DNA from: Pseudomonadota bacterium
GTDB lineage: Bacteria; Myxococcota; Bradymonadia; UBA4248
Direction of reading: 5' to 3'
Assembly (NCBI GenBank): GCA_017613855.1
Contig: JAGACY010000209.1
Location: 1 to 44,061, forward strand
DNA length: 44,061 nucleotides
Position 1 is the stretch's first letter; each line of letters starts with the position of its first letter. A model generated the notes under the pieces. The model had not been told where the DNA came from. It did not search any database and saw nothing but the letters and a program-made list of their open reading frames with translations. A program made the position numbers and the translations under genes. Positions 7,734 through 16,456 of this stretch are shown here, piece by piece.

Positions 7734-9029
7734 ATGTACACGCACACCCGCTTGATTCTTTTATTTTCGGTGGCTTCTATATTCCTTATGATGGGATGCG
7801 CCAAAACGACTCATCAATCTCAACCGCAAACACCTGTAAATCCGGCTTTGGCTTCCCAAGAATTTCCCAAAACACCCAATTCATTTGTATTCCATAATAC
7901 TGAATCCGAATCTTCAAAAGCAGCCCTCGAAATGCTTCTGCCATACGCCGTCCCATTCGTAGAGCGTGGGTATAACGAAGGACTCGTGATTTCAGTTATA
8001 ACTCCGGATGGCGTTTCTACCAAAGGACTTGGAACGCTCGATATCGAATCGCCACAGCATGCACAAATGGAACTGGGCAGTGTCAACAAAGTATTTATCG
8101 GCATGGCATTCGCCTCAATGGTAAACGACGGCATTGTCAAAGTAGATACTCCCCTTAGCGCCTGTTTACCCGAGGGTATTGATATTCCCGGGAGCGAATC
8201 CATCACATTAGGAATGCTCGCAACACATACTTCTGGTTTGCCACGCCTTCCGGATAGTCTCACTGAACTCATTGAATCCACGAATACGAAAGATCCCTAC
8301 CGTACATACCCCATAAGTCAAATGTGGGCCGATCTTGCCAAAACGAAAATCAATCCCGACCATAACCTTGAATACAGCAATTTCGGCGCATCCATCCTGG
8401 CTCATGCGTTAGCTGTCTGTGCAAAAGAACAATCATGGGAAACACTCATTGCACATCGCGTAACCGATGTATTGGAACTGCATAGTGTTAGCGCACATCC
8501 ATCGGCACCTCTGGTTCAAGGTTATGATGAAGAGGGCAATCCCGCACAAGCCTGGTCGTTTGACGAAGGCATGGCTCCTGCGGGTGCATTAACGGCTAAG
8601 GCAGAGGATATCGCTAAACTCGTTCAGATGTTTTTAGTGGAGGATTCATTTCCTGGACGTGAAATGCTCAAAACTTCCATTCAGCCTCTGTTTGCAGTTG
8701 ATAGTCAAAATACACCGAACACTCCAAACATGCTCCCTGTAAACGAGGTTGCGATGAACTGGCTTTTGGGAGTTGGCAACCTCTCTCAGCTCTTTGGCGA
8801 GACATCGGTACAGGATAGTATGAAAGAACTCATCTGGCACAACGGACGAACTGGCACAGCCAGCTCAAGTATTGCGTTTATCCCAGATAAAAAAATCGGT
8901 GTTGTCATCTTGAGTGATACATCTACCGAAAATCCGCTCACGATGTCATTGTTTGGATTGGGCAGAATCCTAGGCGAGTCTGCAGACAGAATGAATATGC
9001 TCGTCAATGCAATAGCGAAACCTCGGTAA
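7734..9029 (+). CDS. Serine beta-lactamase-family lipoprotein
   Basis: A 431-residue member of the class C beta-lactamase / D-Ala-D-Ala peptidase fold (PF00144 type). Catalytic motifs are in order: SVNK (Ser116, Lys119), YSN (Tyr214) and HNG (His369) in place of KTG. A lipobox at LMMGC marks it as a lipoprotein of the envelope. The ATG at 7734 follows AGGAA; the longer open frame upstream runs through repeat DNA. An HxG third motif is common in esterase or peptidase members, so activity on beta-lactam drugs should not be assumed; it may act on peptidoglycan peptides or esters. It stands alone between two repeat-filled gaps. Confidence 0.9.
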   Translation: MYTHTRLILLFSVASIFLMMGCAKTTHQSQPQTPVNPALASQEFPKTPNSFVFHNTESESSKAALEMLLPYAVPFVERGYNEGLVISVITPDGVSTKGLGTLDIESPQHAQMELGSVNKVFIGMAFASMVNDGIVKVDTPLSACLPEGIDIPGSESITLGMLATHTSGLPRLPDSLTELIESTNTKDPYRTYPISQMWADLAKTKINPDHNLEYSNFGASILAHALAVCAKEQSWETLIAHRVTDVLELHSVSAHPSAPLVQGYDEEGNPAQAWSFDEGMAPAGALTAKAEDIAKLVQMFLVEDSFPGREMLKTSIQPLFAVDSQNTPNTPNMLPVNEVAMNWLLGVGNLSQLFGETSVQDSMKELIWHNGRTGTASSSIAFIPDKKIGVVILSDTSTENPLTMSLFGLGRILGESADRMNMLVNAIAKPR

Positions 9030-9716
9030 TGTAGCAAACCAATCGTTTACTCAAAACTCAGGTTCTCTCTGTCTAAATCGTTTCAACATAAATGCAAAAA
9101 AAAATGTAACAAAGCGATCCTCGTTGGCATCATTAATAGTGAAGGAATCGTTCCTTCCTGGTTCCAGCGAGGTGATGCATGTTTACATCCGGTTTTGTCT
9201 AACCGAAGAGCAAGCCCCGACATAATGTATGGCAAACCCAGGGGCGGTGACAGTTTTAGGATGCCGGACGCGGAGCCTGATGCTGAAATGCCGTACATGC
9301 CAGGCACATCGGGATGCTTTTTTTTACGACGGTTCAAGTCGGAAAGGGAGTGGTGTGCCAGGACCGCGCGTATTTTGGGTTAGGACGGCGAGTCGGCGGG
9401 TGGGAATGGGAAAGCGGAAACCCTTGGGTTTCCTAGAAGTGTGTGGGTTTGTGTGGGTTTAAGTAAGTCTGTGTAGCTTTGAGTGGTTTTGGTCAACGTT
9501 GCGTTGGGAAAGGGGGGGCGTTGTGTGAGGGATTCATGTCAGGCACAGGAACGTTGCATACTTCGCCGTATGAATACGTTTTTTAAACAAATAATCGCGA
9601 GCCGTATGCGCATTTTGCGCATAGGCGAGCGCAAGCGGGCGTATCGGCAGCGCCGAAAGCCCGTTCTATCAAAAAGGAAAAAGCAGGTTTTTTAGCAGAG
9701 CAAACATCAAAAGAAA
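9030..9716. other. Gene-free region with hairpins
   Basis: No frame here has a start with a ribosome-binding site or resembles a protein. Visible are the hairpins GAAGGAA/TTCCTTC (9141-9157) and GGAAACCC/GGGTTTCC (9415-9432), a G-rich GTGTGGGTTT direct repeat near 9438-9460, and one bulged TAT/ATA palindrome at 9601-9626 (5' unpaired G). An isolated T8 at 9317-9324 has no convincing stem before it. Confidence 0.5.
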
Positions 9717-9745
9717 TTGATTCATCTATGCGCATGGCGTAAAAG
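9717..9745 (+). promoter_or_regulatory. Promoter for yhbY
   Basis: TTGATT (9717-9722), 17-base spacer, TAAAAG (9740-9745). The stretch GGCGTAAAAGAC is shared with the rpsP promoter, which supports it. Confidence 0.55.
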
Positions 9746-9796
9746 ACTCAGCTTTTGGGGGATTTTATTTTGATTTCCCATTTGAGGACAAACACT

Positions 9797-10138
9797 ATGC
9801 AAACAGGTCTGATTCAAAAACTCAGCCCCAAATTAAAAGGCGCACAGCGCCGGCAGCTGCGAGGTTTGGCGCATCCGCTTAAGCCCATTGTGCAAGTTGG
9901 ACAGGCAGGCGTTACTGAAAACGTTGTAAAACAACTCGAACAAGCCCTCTTCGATCATGAACTCGTCAAGGTCAAAGTCGTCAATACGTGCGAACAGACG
10001 CTCGAAGAAGTTGCCATTGCTTTGACTGTGGGGACGCAAAGCGCCTGTGTGCAGCAGATCGGGCATATCCTGCTCTTTTACAAGGCCAATCCCGATGAGC
10101 CTAAAATTGAGCTGATTAAAGCCAAAAAAGAGGACTGA
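9797..10138 (+). CDS. yhbY: YhbY family RNA-binding protein
   Basis: A 113-residue CRM-domain protein, associated with the pre-50S ribosomal particle in bacteria. The family core is plain: RRQLRGLAHPLKPIVQVGQAGVTENV, with the GxxG-like loop, and the C-terminal strand containing LLFYKAN. The frame is open from 9755, but the ATG at 9797 has GAGGA 8 bases before and matches the normal N-terminus. It overlaps by spacing (TGATATG) with the next gene, so the two are co-translated. A promoter lies at 9717-9745. Confidence 0.93.
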   Translation: MQTGLIQKLSPKLKGAQRRQLRGLAHPLKPIVQVGQAGVTENVVKQLEQALFDHELVKVKVVNTCEQTLEEVAIALTVGTQSACVQQIGHILLFYKANPDEPKIELIKAKKED

Positions 10139-10139
10139 T

Positions 10140-10766
10140 ATGCTTCGCATTTGTGTCGATGAACGATGGCCCAATGCCAGACAAGTTGGGCGCGTTGCAG
10201 ATATTATTAAAGAGGGTGGCCTCGTCGTCTATCCCACCGATACCATTTATGGTCTCGGATGCGATATGATGCAGAAAAAGTCGGTTGAGCGCGTCTATCA
10301 GATGAAAGGGAAAGATCGAAAACACCCGCTTTCCTTCATCTGCCCTGATCTTAAGAATATCGCCAAATATGCCGTTGTTTCGAATGTGGCTTACCGTCTC
10401 ATGAAGCGCATTCTGCCTGGTGCTTATACGATCATTTTGCCGGCTTCCCGCGAAGTGCCCCGACTCTTGATCAGCAAATCCGTCACCGTCGGTATTCGCG
10501 TGCCTGATCATCCGGTGACACGCATGCTCGTCGAAAATCTCGATGCGCCCATCATTACGACTTCAGTGCCATCTCCCGAGAATGTTCAGTTCAGCGATCC
10601 CGAGGAAATTGCACACAGATTGCCGTTTCTGGATGCCATCATCGACTGTGGGCTCATCGCGCCCGAGCCTTCGACCGTCATCGATATGACGACCGATGTT
10701 CCTAAACTCATTCGATTGGGCAAAGGCCCCATCGATGCCATTCCCGATATCGTCACGGAGGATTAA
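10140..10766 (+). CDS. Sua5/YciO/YrdC-family protein (YciO type)
   Basis: A 208-residue YrdC-domain protein. TsaC/Sua5 members make threonylcarbamoyl-AMP for the t6A modification of tRNAs that read ANN codons. Visible are VVYPTDTIYGLGCD, MKGKDRKHPLSF and PGAYTIILPA in the nucleotide-binding fold. The C-terminal half (DPEEIAHRL, STVIDMTTDVPKLIR) and the length fit the YciO branch, whose own role is less certain than TsaC. Whether this is the only YrdC protein in the genome cannot be seen here. It starts one base after the yhbY stop. Confidence 0.88.
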   Translation: MLRICVDERWPNARQVGRVADIIKEGGLVVYPTDTIYGLGCDMMQKKSVERVYQMKGKDRKHPLSFICPDLKNIAKYAVVSNVAYRLMKRILPGAYTIILPASREVPRLLISKSVTVGIRVPDHPVTRMLVENLDAPIITTSVPSPENVQFSDPEEIAHRLPFLDAIIDCGLIAPEPSTVIDMTTDVPKLIRLGKGPIDAIPDIVTED

Positions 10767-10797
10767 TTCGCAATGCGCAATGCGCAATGTGCAATGA
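10765..10797. repeat. Heptad array (partial element)
   Basis: About four units of AATNCGC/AATGTGC begin within the stop codon of the preceding gene. No matching right-hand array or core follows, so this is a partial copy of the heptad-core element. Confidence 0.75.
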
Positions 10798-10862
10798 TTT
10801 CTTTCAAACCGTTGGCTTTCAACAATCACGTAAAACAAAGCCTTAATTGGCATATAATTTAG

Positions 10863-10924
10863 CTTTTCTTTTGGAAAGGGGTTTGGGGAAAACCTTTTCT
10901 TTTGGCACAAAAGAAAAGTTTTTT
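10863..10924 (+). promoter_or_regulatory. Terminator-like leader hairpin before pdxS
   Basis: An 11-bp perfect stem (10894-10904 with 10908-10918, loop GCA) is followed by a T-run (10919-10924), only 20 bases before the pdxS start. A second copy of the left arm lies at 10863-10873 and could pair with the same right arm, giving an alternative fold. It may be an attenuator or the terminator of an upstream transcript. A lone TATAAT is at 10853-10858 without a good -35. Confidence 0.45.
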
Positions 10925-10943
10925 CCCAAAAAAGGAACAAAAC

Positions 10944-11821
10944 ATGAACGACCGATACGAAATTAATGTCAATCTCGCTCAGATGCTTAAGGGCGGCGTC
11001 ATTATGGACGTCGTCAATGCCGAGCAGGCCAAAATCGCCCAGGAAGCCGGTGCCGTCGCCGTTATGGCTCTCGAGCGCGTTCCTGCCGACATCCGCAAGG
11101 AAGGCGGCGTCGCCCGCATGAGTGATCCTGCACTCATCGAAGAAATCAAAAATGCCGTCACCATTCCCGTTATGGCTAAAGCCCGCATCGGCCACTTTGT
11201 CGAAGCTCAGATTCTCGAAGCACTCGAAATCGACTATATCGACGAAAGTGAAGTTCTGACGATGGCTGACGATGAAAACCATATCAATAAGCACCTCTTT
11301 AAAATCCCGTTTGTGTGCGGTGCCCGCGATTGGGCGAAGCATGCCGCCGCATTCAGGAAGGTGCAGCCATGATCCGCACCAAGGGTGAAGCCGGTACCGG
11401 CGATGTTATCGAAGCCGTTCGTCACATGCGTACGATGAATCGCGAAATTGCAGAACTTTGTGGTCTGACAGATAATGAAGTCTATACATTCTGCAAGAAT
11501 CACGGCATTTCGGTCGATTTGGCCTTTAAAATCCGCGAACTCAAACGTCTGCCGGTCGTCAACTTTGCAGCTGGCGGCATTGCCACACCCGCCGATGCTG
11601 CACTCATGATGCAGCTTGGATGCGATGGCGTCTTCGTTGGATCGGGGATCTTTAAATCGGGTAACCCCGCCAAGCGCGCCCGCGCCATCGTTATGGCTGC
11701 AGCCCATTACAACGATCCCAAACTACTCGCCGAAGTCTCGAAAAACCTCGGTGAGCCGATGGTTGGCATCAACTGCGACGATCTCTCGAAAGATGCCAGA
11801 CTGGCAAAACGCGGCATTTAA
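10944..11821 (+). pseudogene. pdxS: PdxS, PLP synthase lyase subunit, with one frameshift
   Basis: PdxS joins ribose 5-phosphate, glyceraldehyde 3-phosphate and ammonia to make pyridoxal 5-phosphate. The sequence is well conserved: Asp22, the Schiff-base Lys79 in VMAKARIGH and the second lysine in [11 protein letters not shown] are all present. The reading frame breaks near 11330: the first frame runs on to 11372 as nonsense, and the rest of the protein continues in the next frame to 11821. One missing T in GATTTGGGC (now GATTGGGC) explains it and would restore ARDLGEA. Everything else is intact, so this is either a sequencing error or a very recent mutation. The start at 10944 has AAGGAA ahead. 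pdxT, its glutaminase partner, follows 172 bases later. Confidence 0.9.
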
Positions 11822-11958
11822 TTCGCAATGCGCAATTCGCAATGCGCAATTGAATGATAATAACTATAGTTAGACTCTGAAGCTAAAGAAACGTTATTCT
11901 TTAGAAATATCATTGGGTAGTCAAAAAATTGCGCATTGCGAATTGCCAATTGCGCATT
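11820..11958. repeat. Heptad-core element B (core inverted)
   Basis: The left array 11820-11852 (units AATTCGC/AATGCGC) and right array 11928-11957 (ATTGCGC/ATTGCGA) flank a core of about 75 bp. The reverse complement of this core closely matches the core before ubiB (16262-16338), including CTAAAGAA and TTCTTTAGCTTCAGA. It fills the pdxS-pdxT gap. Confidence 0.85.
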
Positions 11959-11993
11959 TTTATTCTCTCACCATATAGAGCTCACAACGATCA

Positions 11994-12629
11994 ATGGCAT
12001 CTAAAACAATAGGGGTACTTGCACTTCAGGGGGGATATCGCGAACATGGGGCACATCTGCGCGATTGCGGCATCGAGCCCATTTATGTTACGCGCCCCGA
12101 AGAATTGGCTCAATGCGCGGGGTTGATTATTCCCGGTGGCGAGTCGAGCTGTCTTCGCCGCCTGCTGCGCGGATTTGAGGTCGATACGGCCATTGTCAAT
12201 GCCGTAAAACAAGACGGCATGCACGTTTGGGGAACCTGTGCCGGTGCCATTTTGTGTGCCGATAAGGTCGTTGGCGAAGAACCTTGTCTTGGGTTGATTG
12301 AATGCGAGATTGAACGCAATATCTTTGGATCGCAGCTTTCGAGTTTTTACGAAGAAGTCAGCATTCCGGGAATATGTGAGACCAAAGAAAGACTCGTGTA
12401 TATCCGGGCTCCCGGCATTCGCAGAATATGGGGCAATACCCGTAGTATATTGACGTCGCATGATGTCATTACGGCTGCAGAGAATGACCTGGTACTCGTG
12501 ACGAGTTTTCATCCGGAATTGTCCGGAACAAGGGCATTTCACTTTTACTTTATTGCCAAATGCGGTTTGGCTTCGCACGATGCACGCCCGCACGAATGGA
12601 CGCGCACTGCGTGGATGGAACGCGGATAG
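11994..12629 (+). CDS. pdxT: PLP synthase glutaminase subunit PdxT
   Basis: PdxT is the class I glutamine amidotransferase that feeds ammonia to PdxS. The 211 residues start with GVLALQGGYREH and carry the nucleophile Cys82 in GTCAGAI and the His173/Glu175 pair in FHPEL; PGGESS is also present. The C-terminus has some 20 residues (after FYFIAKCG) not expected in the family, translated from sequence that runs into the repeat cluster at 12635. It follows pdxS across a repeat element. A Shine-Dalgarno before 11994 is weak. Confidence 0.95.
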   Translation: MASKTIGVLALQGGYREHGAHLRDCGIEPIYVTRPEELAQCAGLIIPGGESSCLRRLLRGFEVDTAIVNAVKQDGMHVWGTCAGAILCADKVVGEEPCLGLIECEIERNIFGSQLSSFYEEVSIPGICETKERLVYIRAPGIRRIWGNTRSILTSHDVITAAENDLVLVTSFHPELSGTRAFHFYFIAKCGLASHDARPHEWTRTAWMERG

Positions 12630-12634
12630 GCGGC

Positions 12635-12806
12635 GCGTATTGCCGCAGGCAATAGCGACGCCCGCAGGCCGTATTGCCGCAGGTAATAGGCCGAAAGCGA
12701 GCGGTAGCGACGCGCGATTCGCACGTCGCAAAGATCGCACAAATATTTCGTAGAGACGTTCCGTGGAACGTCTCTGACGCGGCGCGTATTGCCGCAGGCA
12801 ATAGCG
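12635..12806. repeat. Three bulged TAT/ATA palindromes plus 24-bp palindrome
   Basis: Units 12635-12656, 12667-12692 and 12784-12806 all carry an unpaired G on the 5' side next to TAT and so share one orientation; the first and third are nearly identical. Between them, 12752-12775 is a perfect inverted repeat of AGAGACGTTCC around GT. It fills the pdxT-murD gap up to the murD ribosome-binding site. Confidence 0.85.
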
Positions 12807-12825
12807 ACGTCCCAAAGGATAATCG

Positions 12826-14214
12826 ATGAAAGACCCATTACCACAATATCATAAGATCGCCATTTTCGGGCTCGGTTCTTCCGGCATTGCTGCTGCACAG
12901 CTGCTCGCCCGTTTCGGTAAAGAAATCATTGCCTCGGACAGTGCCGATGAGAGCAAACGTGCGGAATTTGAGGCCAAGCTACCCGCCGGCACGCGGCTCA
13001 TTCTGGGGCACAACGAAATTGCCGATGCTGAAATTATCGTCACGAGCCCCGGGCTTGAACCATCGACACCGATTTTCGAAGAAGCACGACAAAAGAATGT
13101 GCCCGTGATTGCTGAGTTGGAACTCGGATTCAGGGCGGCGACCAAGCCGATTGTTGCGATTACGGGAACCGACGGTAAAACGACAACGACGACGCTCACG
13201 TCGCATATTCTCAATGTCTGCGGCGTTGCGAACAAGATGGGCGGGAACGTTGGCATTCCGCTGTGTCAGGTCGTTATGGAAGAAGAACCCGACTGTTACG
13301 TCGTCGAGACGAGCGCTTTCCAGCTCGTATTTTGCCCGGAATTCAAGCCGCACATCCTGATTGCGACGAACATTGCCGAAGATCATAGCGAGTATTTTAA
13401 GGGGGATTGGGAAGCATACGTCGCGACAAAGCGAAGGCCGCTCGGGGTGATGCACGCCTCTGACCTTGCCATTTTAAATGCCTCTGACCCGGAAATACGC
13501 GGCTGGCAACAGCATACACAGGCTCAGGTGGCTTGGTATGCTGAGAAATCGGAAGATTTGCCTGCTCGCGAAACGGATTTGGATGACGATGTCGCATGCG
13601 TTTGCGATGGTGCGATTCAGGTCAGGAGAAGCAGCGGCAAGGAGTTTCGATTGGATTTGGCCGACCTGAAACTCAAAGGTGCGCACAATGCCATGAATGT
13701 GATGGGCAGTGTGATGGCCTGTCTCGTAATGGGATGCAAGTTTGACGCAATTGTGGCGGCCATCGACAGCTACCAGCTGCCCAAACACCGCATCGAGCAT
13801 ATCTGCACGCTCAATGGTGTCGAATTCATCGACGATTCTAAAGCGACCAATCCCCATGCGGGAATGGCGGCACTCGCGGCGGTCGATAAATCGACCGTGC
13901 TCATCGTGGGCGGCGTCGATAAAGGACTTTCGCTGACAGCGTGGATCGACGCCATGCAAAAGAATGTGCGTCAAATCATGCTCATTGGGGCACTCACCGA
14001 TCGGTTTATGGCTGAAGCCAAATGGGGCGATAAGCCTTGTCCAATCACGCTTTGCAAGACCCTCGAGGAAGCTGTCGAGCGTGGATATGCGTATGCCCGC
14101 GACAATGGCTGCGAAGTTGTCATGTTGTCTCCCGGCTGCTCGAGCTACGATATGTTCAAGAGCTACGGCCAGAGAGGGGATGTATTCGCTGCAGCTGCGA
14201 GAGGGCTTGGTTAA
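12826..14214 (+). CDS. murD: UDP-N-acetylmuramoylalanine--D-glutamate ligase
   Basis: MurD adds D-glutamate to UDP-MurNAc-L-Ala in the cytosol, the second amino-acid step of peptidoglycan synthesis. The 462-residue protein shows the N-terminal Rossmann motif IFGLGSSGIAAAQLL, the ATP loop ITGTDGKTTTTTL (family members usually read GTNGK), the central NxAxDH-like NIAEDHSEYF and the C-terminal DDSKATNPHAG plus LSPGCSSYDMF, which identify MurD among Mur ligases. AAAGG stands before the ATG at 12826. No other mur genes are beside it, unlike the usual division and cell-wall cluster. Repeat elements bound it on both sides. Confidence 0.96.
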   Translation: MKDPLPQYHKIAIFGLGSSGIAAAQLLARFGKEIIASDSADESKRAEFEAKLPAGTRLILGHNEIADAEIIVTSPGLEPSTPIFEEARQKNVPVIAELELGFRAATKPIVAITGTDGKTTTTTLTSHILNVCGVANKMGGNVGIPLCQVVMEEEPDCYVVETSAFQLVFCPEFKPHILIATNIAEDHSEYFKGDWEAYVATKRRPLGVMHASDLAILNASDPEIRGWQQHTQAQVAWYAEKSEDLPARETDLDDDVACVCDGAIQVRRSSGKEFRLDLADLKLKGAHNAMNVMGSVMACLVMGCKFDAIVAAIDSYQLPKHRIEHICTLNGVEFIDDSKATNPHAGMAALAAVDKSTVLIVGGVDKGLSLTAWIDAMQKNVRQIMLIGALTDRFMAEAKWGDKPCPITLCKTLEEAVERGYAYARDNGCEVVMLSPGCSSYDMFKSYGQRGDVFAAAARGLG

Positions 14215-14249
14215 ACTATTCAATATTCACTATGACGTATTCACTGACT

Positions 14250-14431
14250 AATGCGCAATGCGCAATTCGCAATTTGCAATTATTCAGGTATTCTCAATGG
14301 TAATTCTAAAGAATCGGATTGTTTTAGCTTCAGAATTTTATTTTAGGATTGCATCCCAATTGCGCATTGCGCATTGCGCATTGCGAATTAACAAGCCATT
14401 TCCCCTTTAGCTTCAGACTCACACTTTAGTT
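14250..14431. repeat. Heptad-core element C
   Basis: Left array 14250-14282 (AATGCGC units), core 14283-14357 (CAATGGTAATTCTAAAGAA...TTTAGCTTCAGA), right array 14358-14389 (GCGCATT units), then a second module 14390-14431 (CCTTTAGCTTCAGACTCAC) that reaches the tmk start codon itself. Confidence 0.88.
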
Positions 14432-15076
14432 ATGCTCACACTCAAAGGAAAACTCATTGCATTCGAGGGCATCGACGGTGCCGGCAAATCGACGCAAATT
14501 CGGCGTCTTTCGGAGTGGCTGCAATCGCAGGGCATCGAGGATATTTGCATGACTGCCGAGCCCACCAAAGGCTATTTCGGCCGCCAGATTCGCGAAGCCA
14601 AAGAGCGTTTGTCTCCAAAAGTCGAGCGCCAGCTCTTTGTCGATGATCGCAAGGAACATCTCGTATCGTGCATTTTACCGGCAATACAGCGCGGTGCCGT
14701 TGTGCTTACAGACCGGTATTTCTATAGCTCGATTGCATATCAGGGAACTCGGCGCGATGCTTTTGATCATGCTCCTACCCTTGAGGAATTGTGCGCACTC
14801 CAGGATGAAATCGGGGAATACAATCGCTTGTTTGCGCCCGAGGCTGACATTCTGGTCTATGTTCGTCTGAATGTCGATACGGCTTTGGAACGCATGAAAC
14901 AAGGCCGCGAGTCGCTCGATCCCTTCGAAAAACGCCAAACTCTCATCGATGTCGCCAATGCCTTCGATCGCGTGGCCGAAAGCCATCCCCATGCCATCGT
15001 CGTCGACGGAAATTTGGCGCCGGATGACGTGTTTGCTGAGATCATTCGGGGATTGCGGTTAGCAATTAGCAATTAG
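14432..15076 (+). CDS. tmk: Thymidylate kinase
   Basis: Phosphorylates dTMP to dTDP for DNA synthesis. The 214 residues include the P-loop GIDGAGKST at 13-21, the DRYFYSSIAYQG motif that binds dTMP, and the lid region KQGRESLDPFEKRQ. The ATG at 14432 gives the canonical N-terminus LIAFEGIDGAG but has no clear Shine-Dalgarno, because its upstream region is the tail of a repeat element. The last residues (LAISN) and the stop codon are encoded by the next heptad array, so an inserted repeat appears to have replaced the original 3' end of the gene. Confidence 0.96.
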   Translation: MLTLKGKLIAFEGIDGAGKSTQIRRLSEWLQSQGIEDICMTAEPTKGYFGRQIREAKERLSPKVERQLFVDDRKEHLVSCILPAIQRGAVVLTDRYFYSSIAYQGTRRDAFDHAPTLEELCALQDEIGEYNRLFAPEADILVYVRLNVDTALERMKQGRESLDPFEKRQTLIDVANAFDRVAESHPHAIVVDGNLAPDDVFAEIIRGLRLAISN

Positions 15077-15312
15077 CAATTAGCAGTTAGCAGTTAGCAG
15101 TTAGCAGTTAGCAGTTAGAGGATGCTCAAGGTTATTCCTAAAGAATTTTGTTTTTTAGCTTCAGAGGCGTCCTTTAGTTTTGCATTCCAATTGCTCACGG
15201 CTCACTGCTCACTGCTAATTTGAAAACCATTTACCTTTAACTTCAGAGTCACCCTTCCGTTTTGCATCCCAATTGCGCATTCCGCATTCCGCATTCCGCA
15301 TTCCGCATTAAA
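15057..15312. repeat. Heptad-core element D
   Basis: Left array 15057-15118 (TTAGCAA then TTAGCAG units), core 15119-15188, right array 15189-15220 (GCTCACT units ending GCTAATT), second module 15221-15270 (CCATTTACCTTTAACTTCAGA), third array 15271-15310 (GCATTCC units). It starts inside tmk and ends at the rluD start codon. Confidence 0.9.
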
Positions 15313-16245
15313 ATGCCTGCCCAAACCGTCCCATCCCCCAATATCCGTCTGGATGTCTTCATAGCCAGTCAATCCCCGGAGTGGCCGCGAGCGCAGATCA
15401 AGCAGGCCATTGAGGCCGGTCAAGTCATGGTGAATGGCGATGTCTGCACCAAAGCCGGACGCAAATTATCGGTGGGTGAACTTGTCTCGTGGGATGAGCC
15501 AGAAAAACAGCCGGATGGTGAAGTTATCGCGCAGGAAAACATCGATTTTAGGATGGTTTATGAGGATGAGCATCTCCTCGTGATCGACAAACCTGCAGGA
15601 TTGGTCGTACATCCGGGTGCCGGTCATCGCGATGGAACGCTCATCAATGGAATTTTGGCCAAGTATCCCGAGATTGCGCAAGTCGGGGAACCTGATCGCC
15701 CGGGCATTGTGCATCGCCTCGATGCTGAAACGAGCGGACTATTGCTCATTGCCCGCAGCCAGGCAGCTTACGAAAAGCTCACGGCGATGTTTGCAAAACA
15801 CGAAATTACGCGCCAATACTGGGCAATTTGCTATGCCCCCAAATTGCCCGATTCGGGCAGATTCGATACACCTTATGGGCGGCACCCCACCCAACGCGTC
15901 AAGTTTTCGTCCAGATTTGAAGCGGAAAAACGCGCAATTACCAATTTTCGCGTACTCGATAAAAATGGGAATGGATTTGTTTTGGTAACTTGTTTATTAG
16001 AGACTGGGCGGACGCATCAGGTGCGTGTTCACCTGAGCGACCATGGCGCCCCCATTCTGGGGGATTCCTTATATGCTCCCGACAAGATTGCCAGACATAA
16101 GGCCATATCGAGACTCGCTCTGCATGCAGGAAAACTCGAGTTTATGCATCCGATTCTCGGTACGCTCTGTCAATTTGAGTCACCTTTTCCGGCAGATTTC
16201 TGCCATGCCCTCGAAACACTACATCTTTCAATGCGTAATTCGTAA
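15313..16245 (+). CDS. RluA-family pseudouridine synthase (RluD-like)
   Basis: Converts uridine to pseudouridine in RNA; RluD-type enzymes modify helix 69 of 23S rRNA. From 15313 the protein has 310 residues: an N-terminal S4 domain (RLDVFIAS, ARAQIKQAIEAGQVMVNG-like region), VIDKPAGLVVHPGAGH, then the catalytic HRLDAETSGLLLIA with its Asp, and RTHQVRVHLSDHGAPILGD. The open frame extends 17 codons upstream, but those codons are translated heptad repeats, so the start is set at 15313. The last residues and stop (MRNS) come from the following repeat. The exact target (RluD, RluA or RluC) cannot be fixed from sequence. Confidence 0.92.
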   Translation: MPAQTVPSPNIRLDVFIASQSPEWPRAQIKQAIEAGQVMVNGDVCTKAGRKLSVGELVSWDEPEKQPDGEVIAQENIDFRMVYEDEHLLVIDKPAGLVVHPGAGHRDGTLINGILAKYPEIAQVGEPDRPGIVHRLDAETSGLLLIARSQAAYEKLTAMFAKHEITRQYWAICYAPKLPDSGRFDTPYGRHPTQRVKFSSRFEAEKRAITNFRVLDKNGNGFVLVTCLLETGRTHQVRVHLSDHGAPILGDSLYAPDKIARHKAISRLALHAGKLEFMHPILGTLCQFESPFPADFCHALETLHLSMRNS

Positions 16246-16456
16246 TCCGTAATTCGTAATTATTGTGACATTCTCAATGGTATTTCTAAAGAATCTGGTT
16301 TCTTTAGCTTCAGATCATAACTTGAGTTATTGTTGTTCAATTACGCATTACGCATTACGCATTACGAATTAAAAACTCATTCACCTATAACTTCAGCTTA
16401 AAACCTTAGGTATTGTCATTCAATTGCGCATTGTGCATTGCGAATTGCGAATTAAC
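16230..16456. repeat. Heptad-core element E
   Basis: Left array 16230-16261 (AATTCGT units), core 16262-16338 with the perfect inverted repeat CTAAAGAA/TTCTTTAG, right array 16339-16371 (ACGCATT units), second module 16372-16431, third array 16432-16454 (GCGCATT/GCGAATT). It ends 3 bases before the ubiB-like start. Confidence 0.9.

Noticed and set aside
7734..9029. Acquired beta-lactam resistance gene
   Set aside because: The protein is a lipoprotein with HNG as third motif and stands in ordinary chromosomal context without mobile genes; a housekeeping esterase or peptidase role is at least as likely.
9083..9383. Small frames on both strands in the 9.0-9.7 kb gap
   Set aside because: They need TTG starts without ribosome-binding sites and resemble nothing; no compositional sign of coding.
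15262..15312. Upstream extension of the RluD-like gene
   Set aside because: The 17 extra codons are translated heptad repeats and cannot be ancestral protein sequence.
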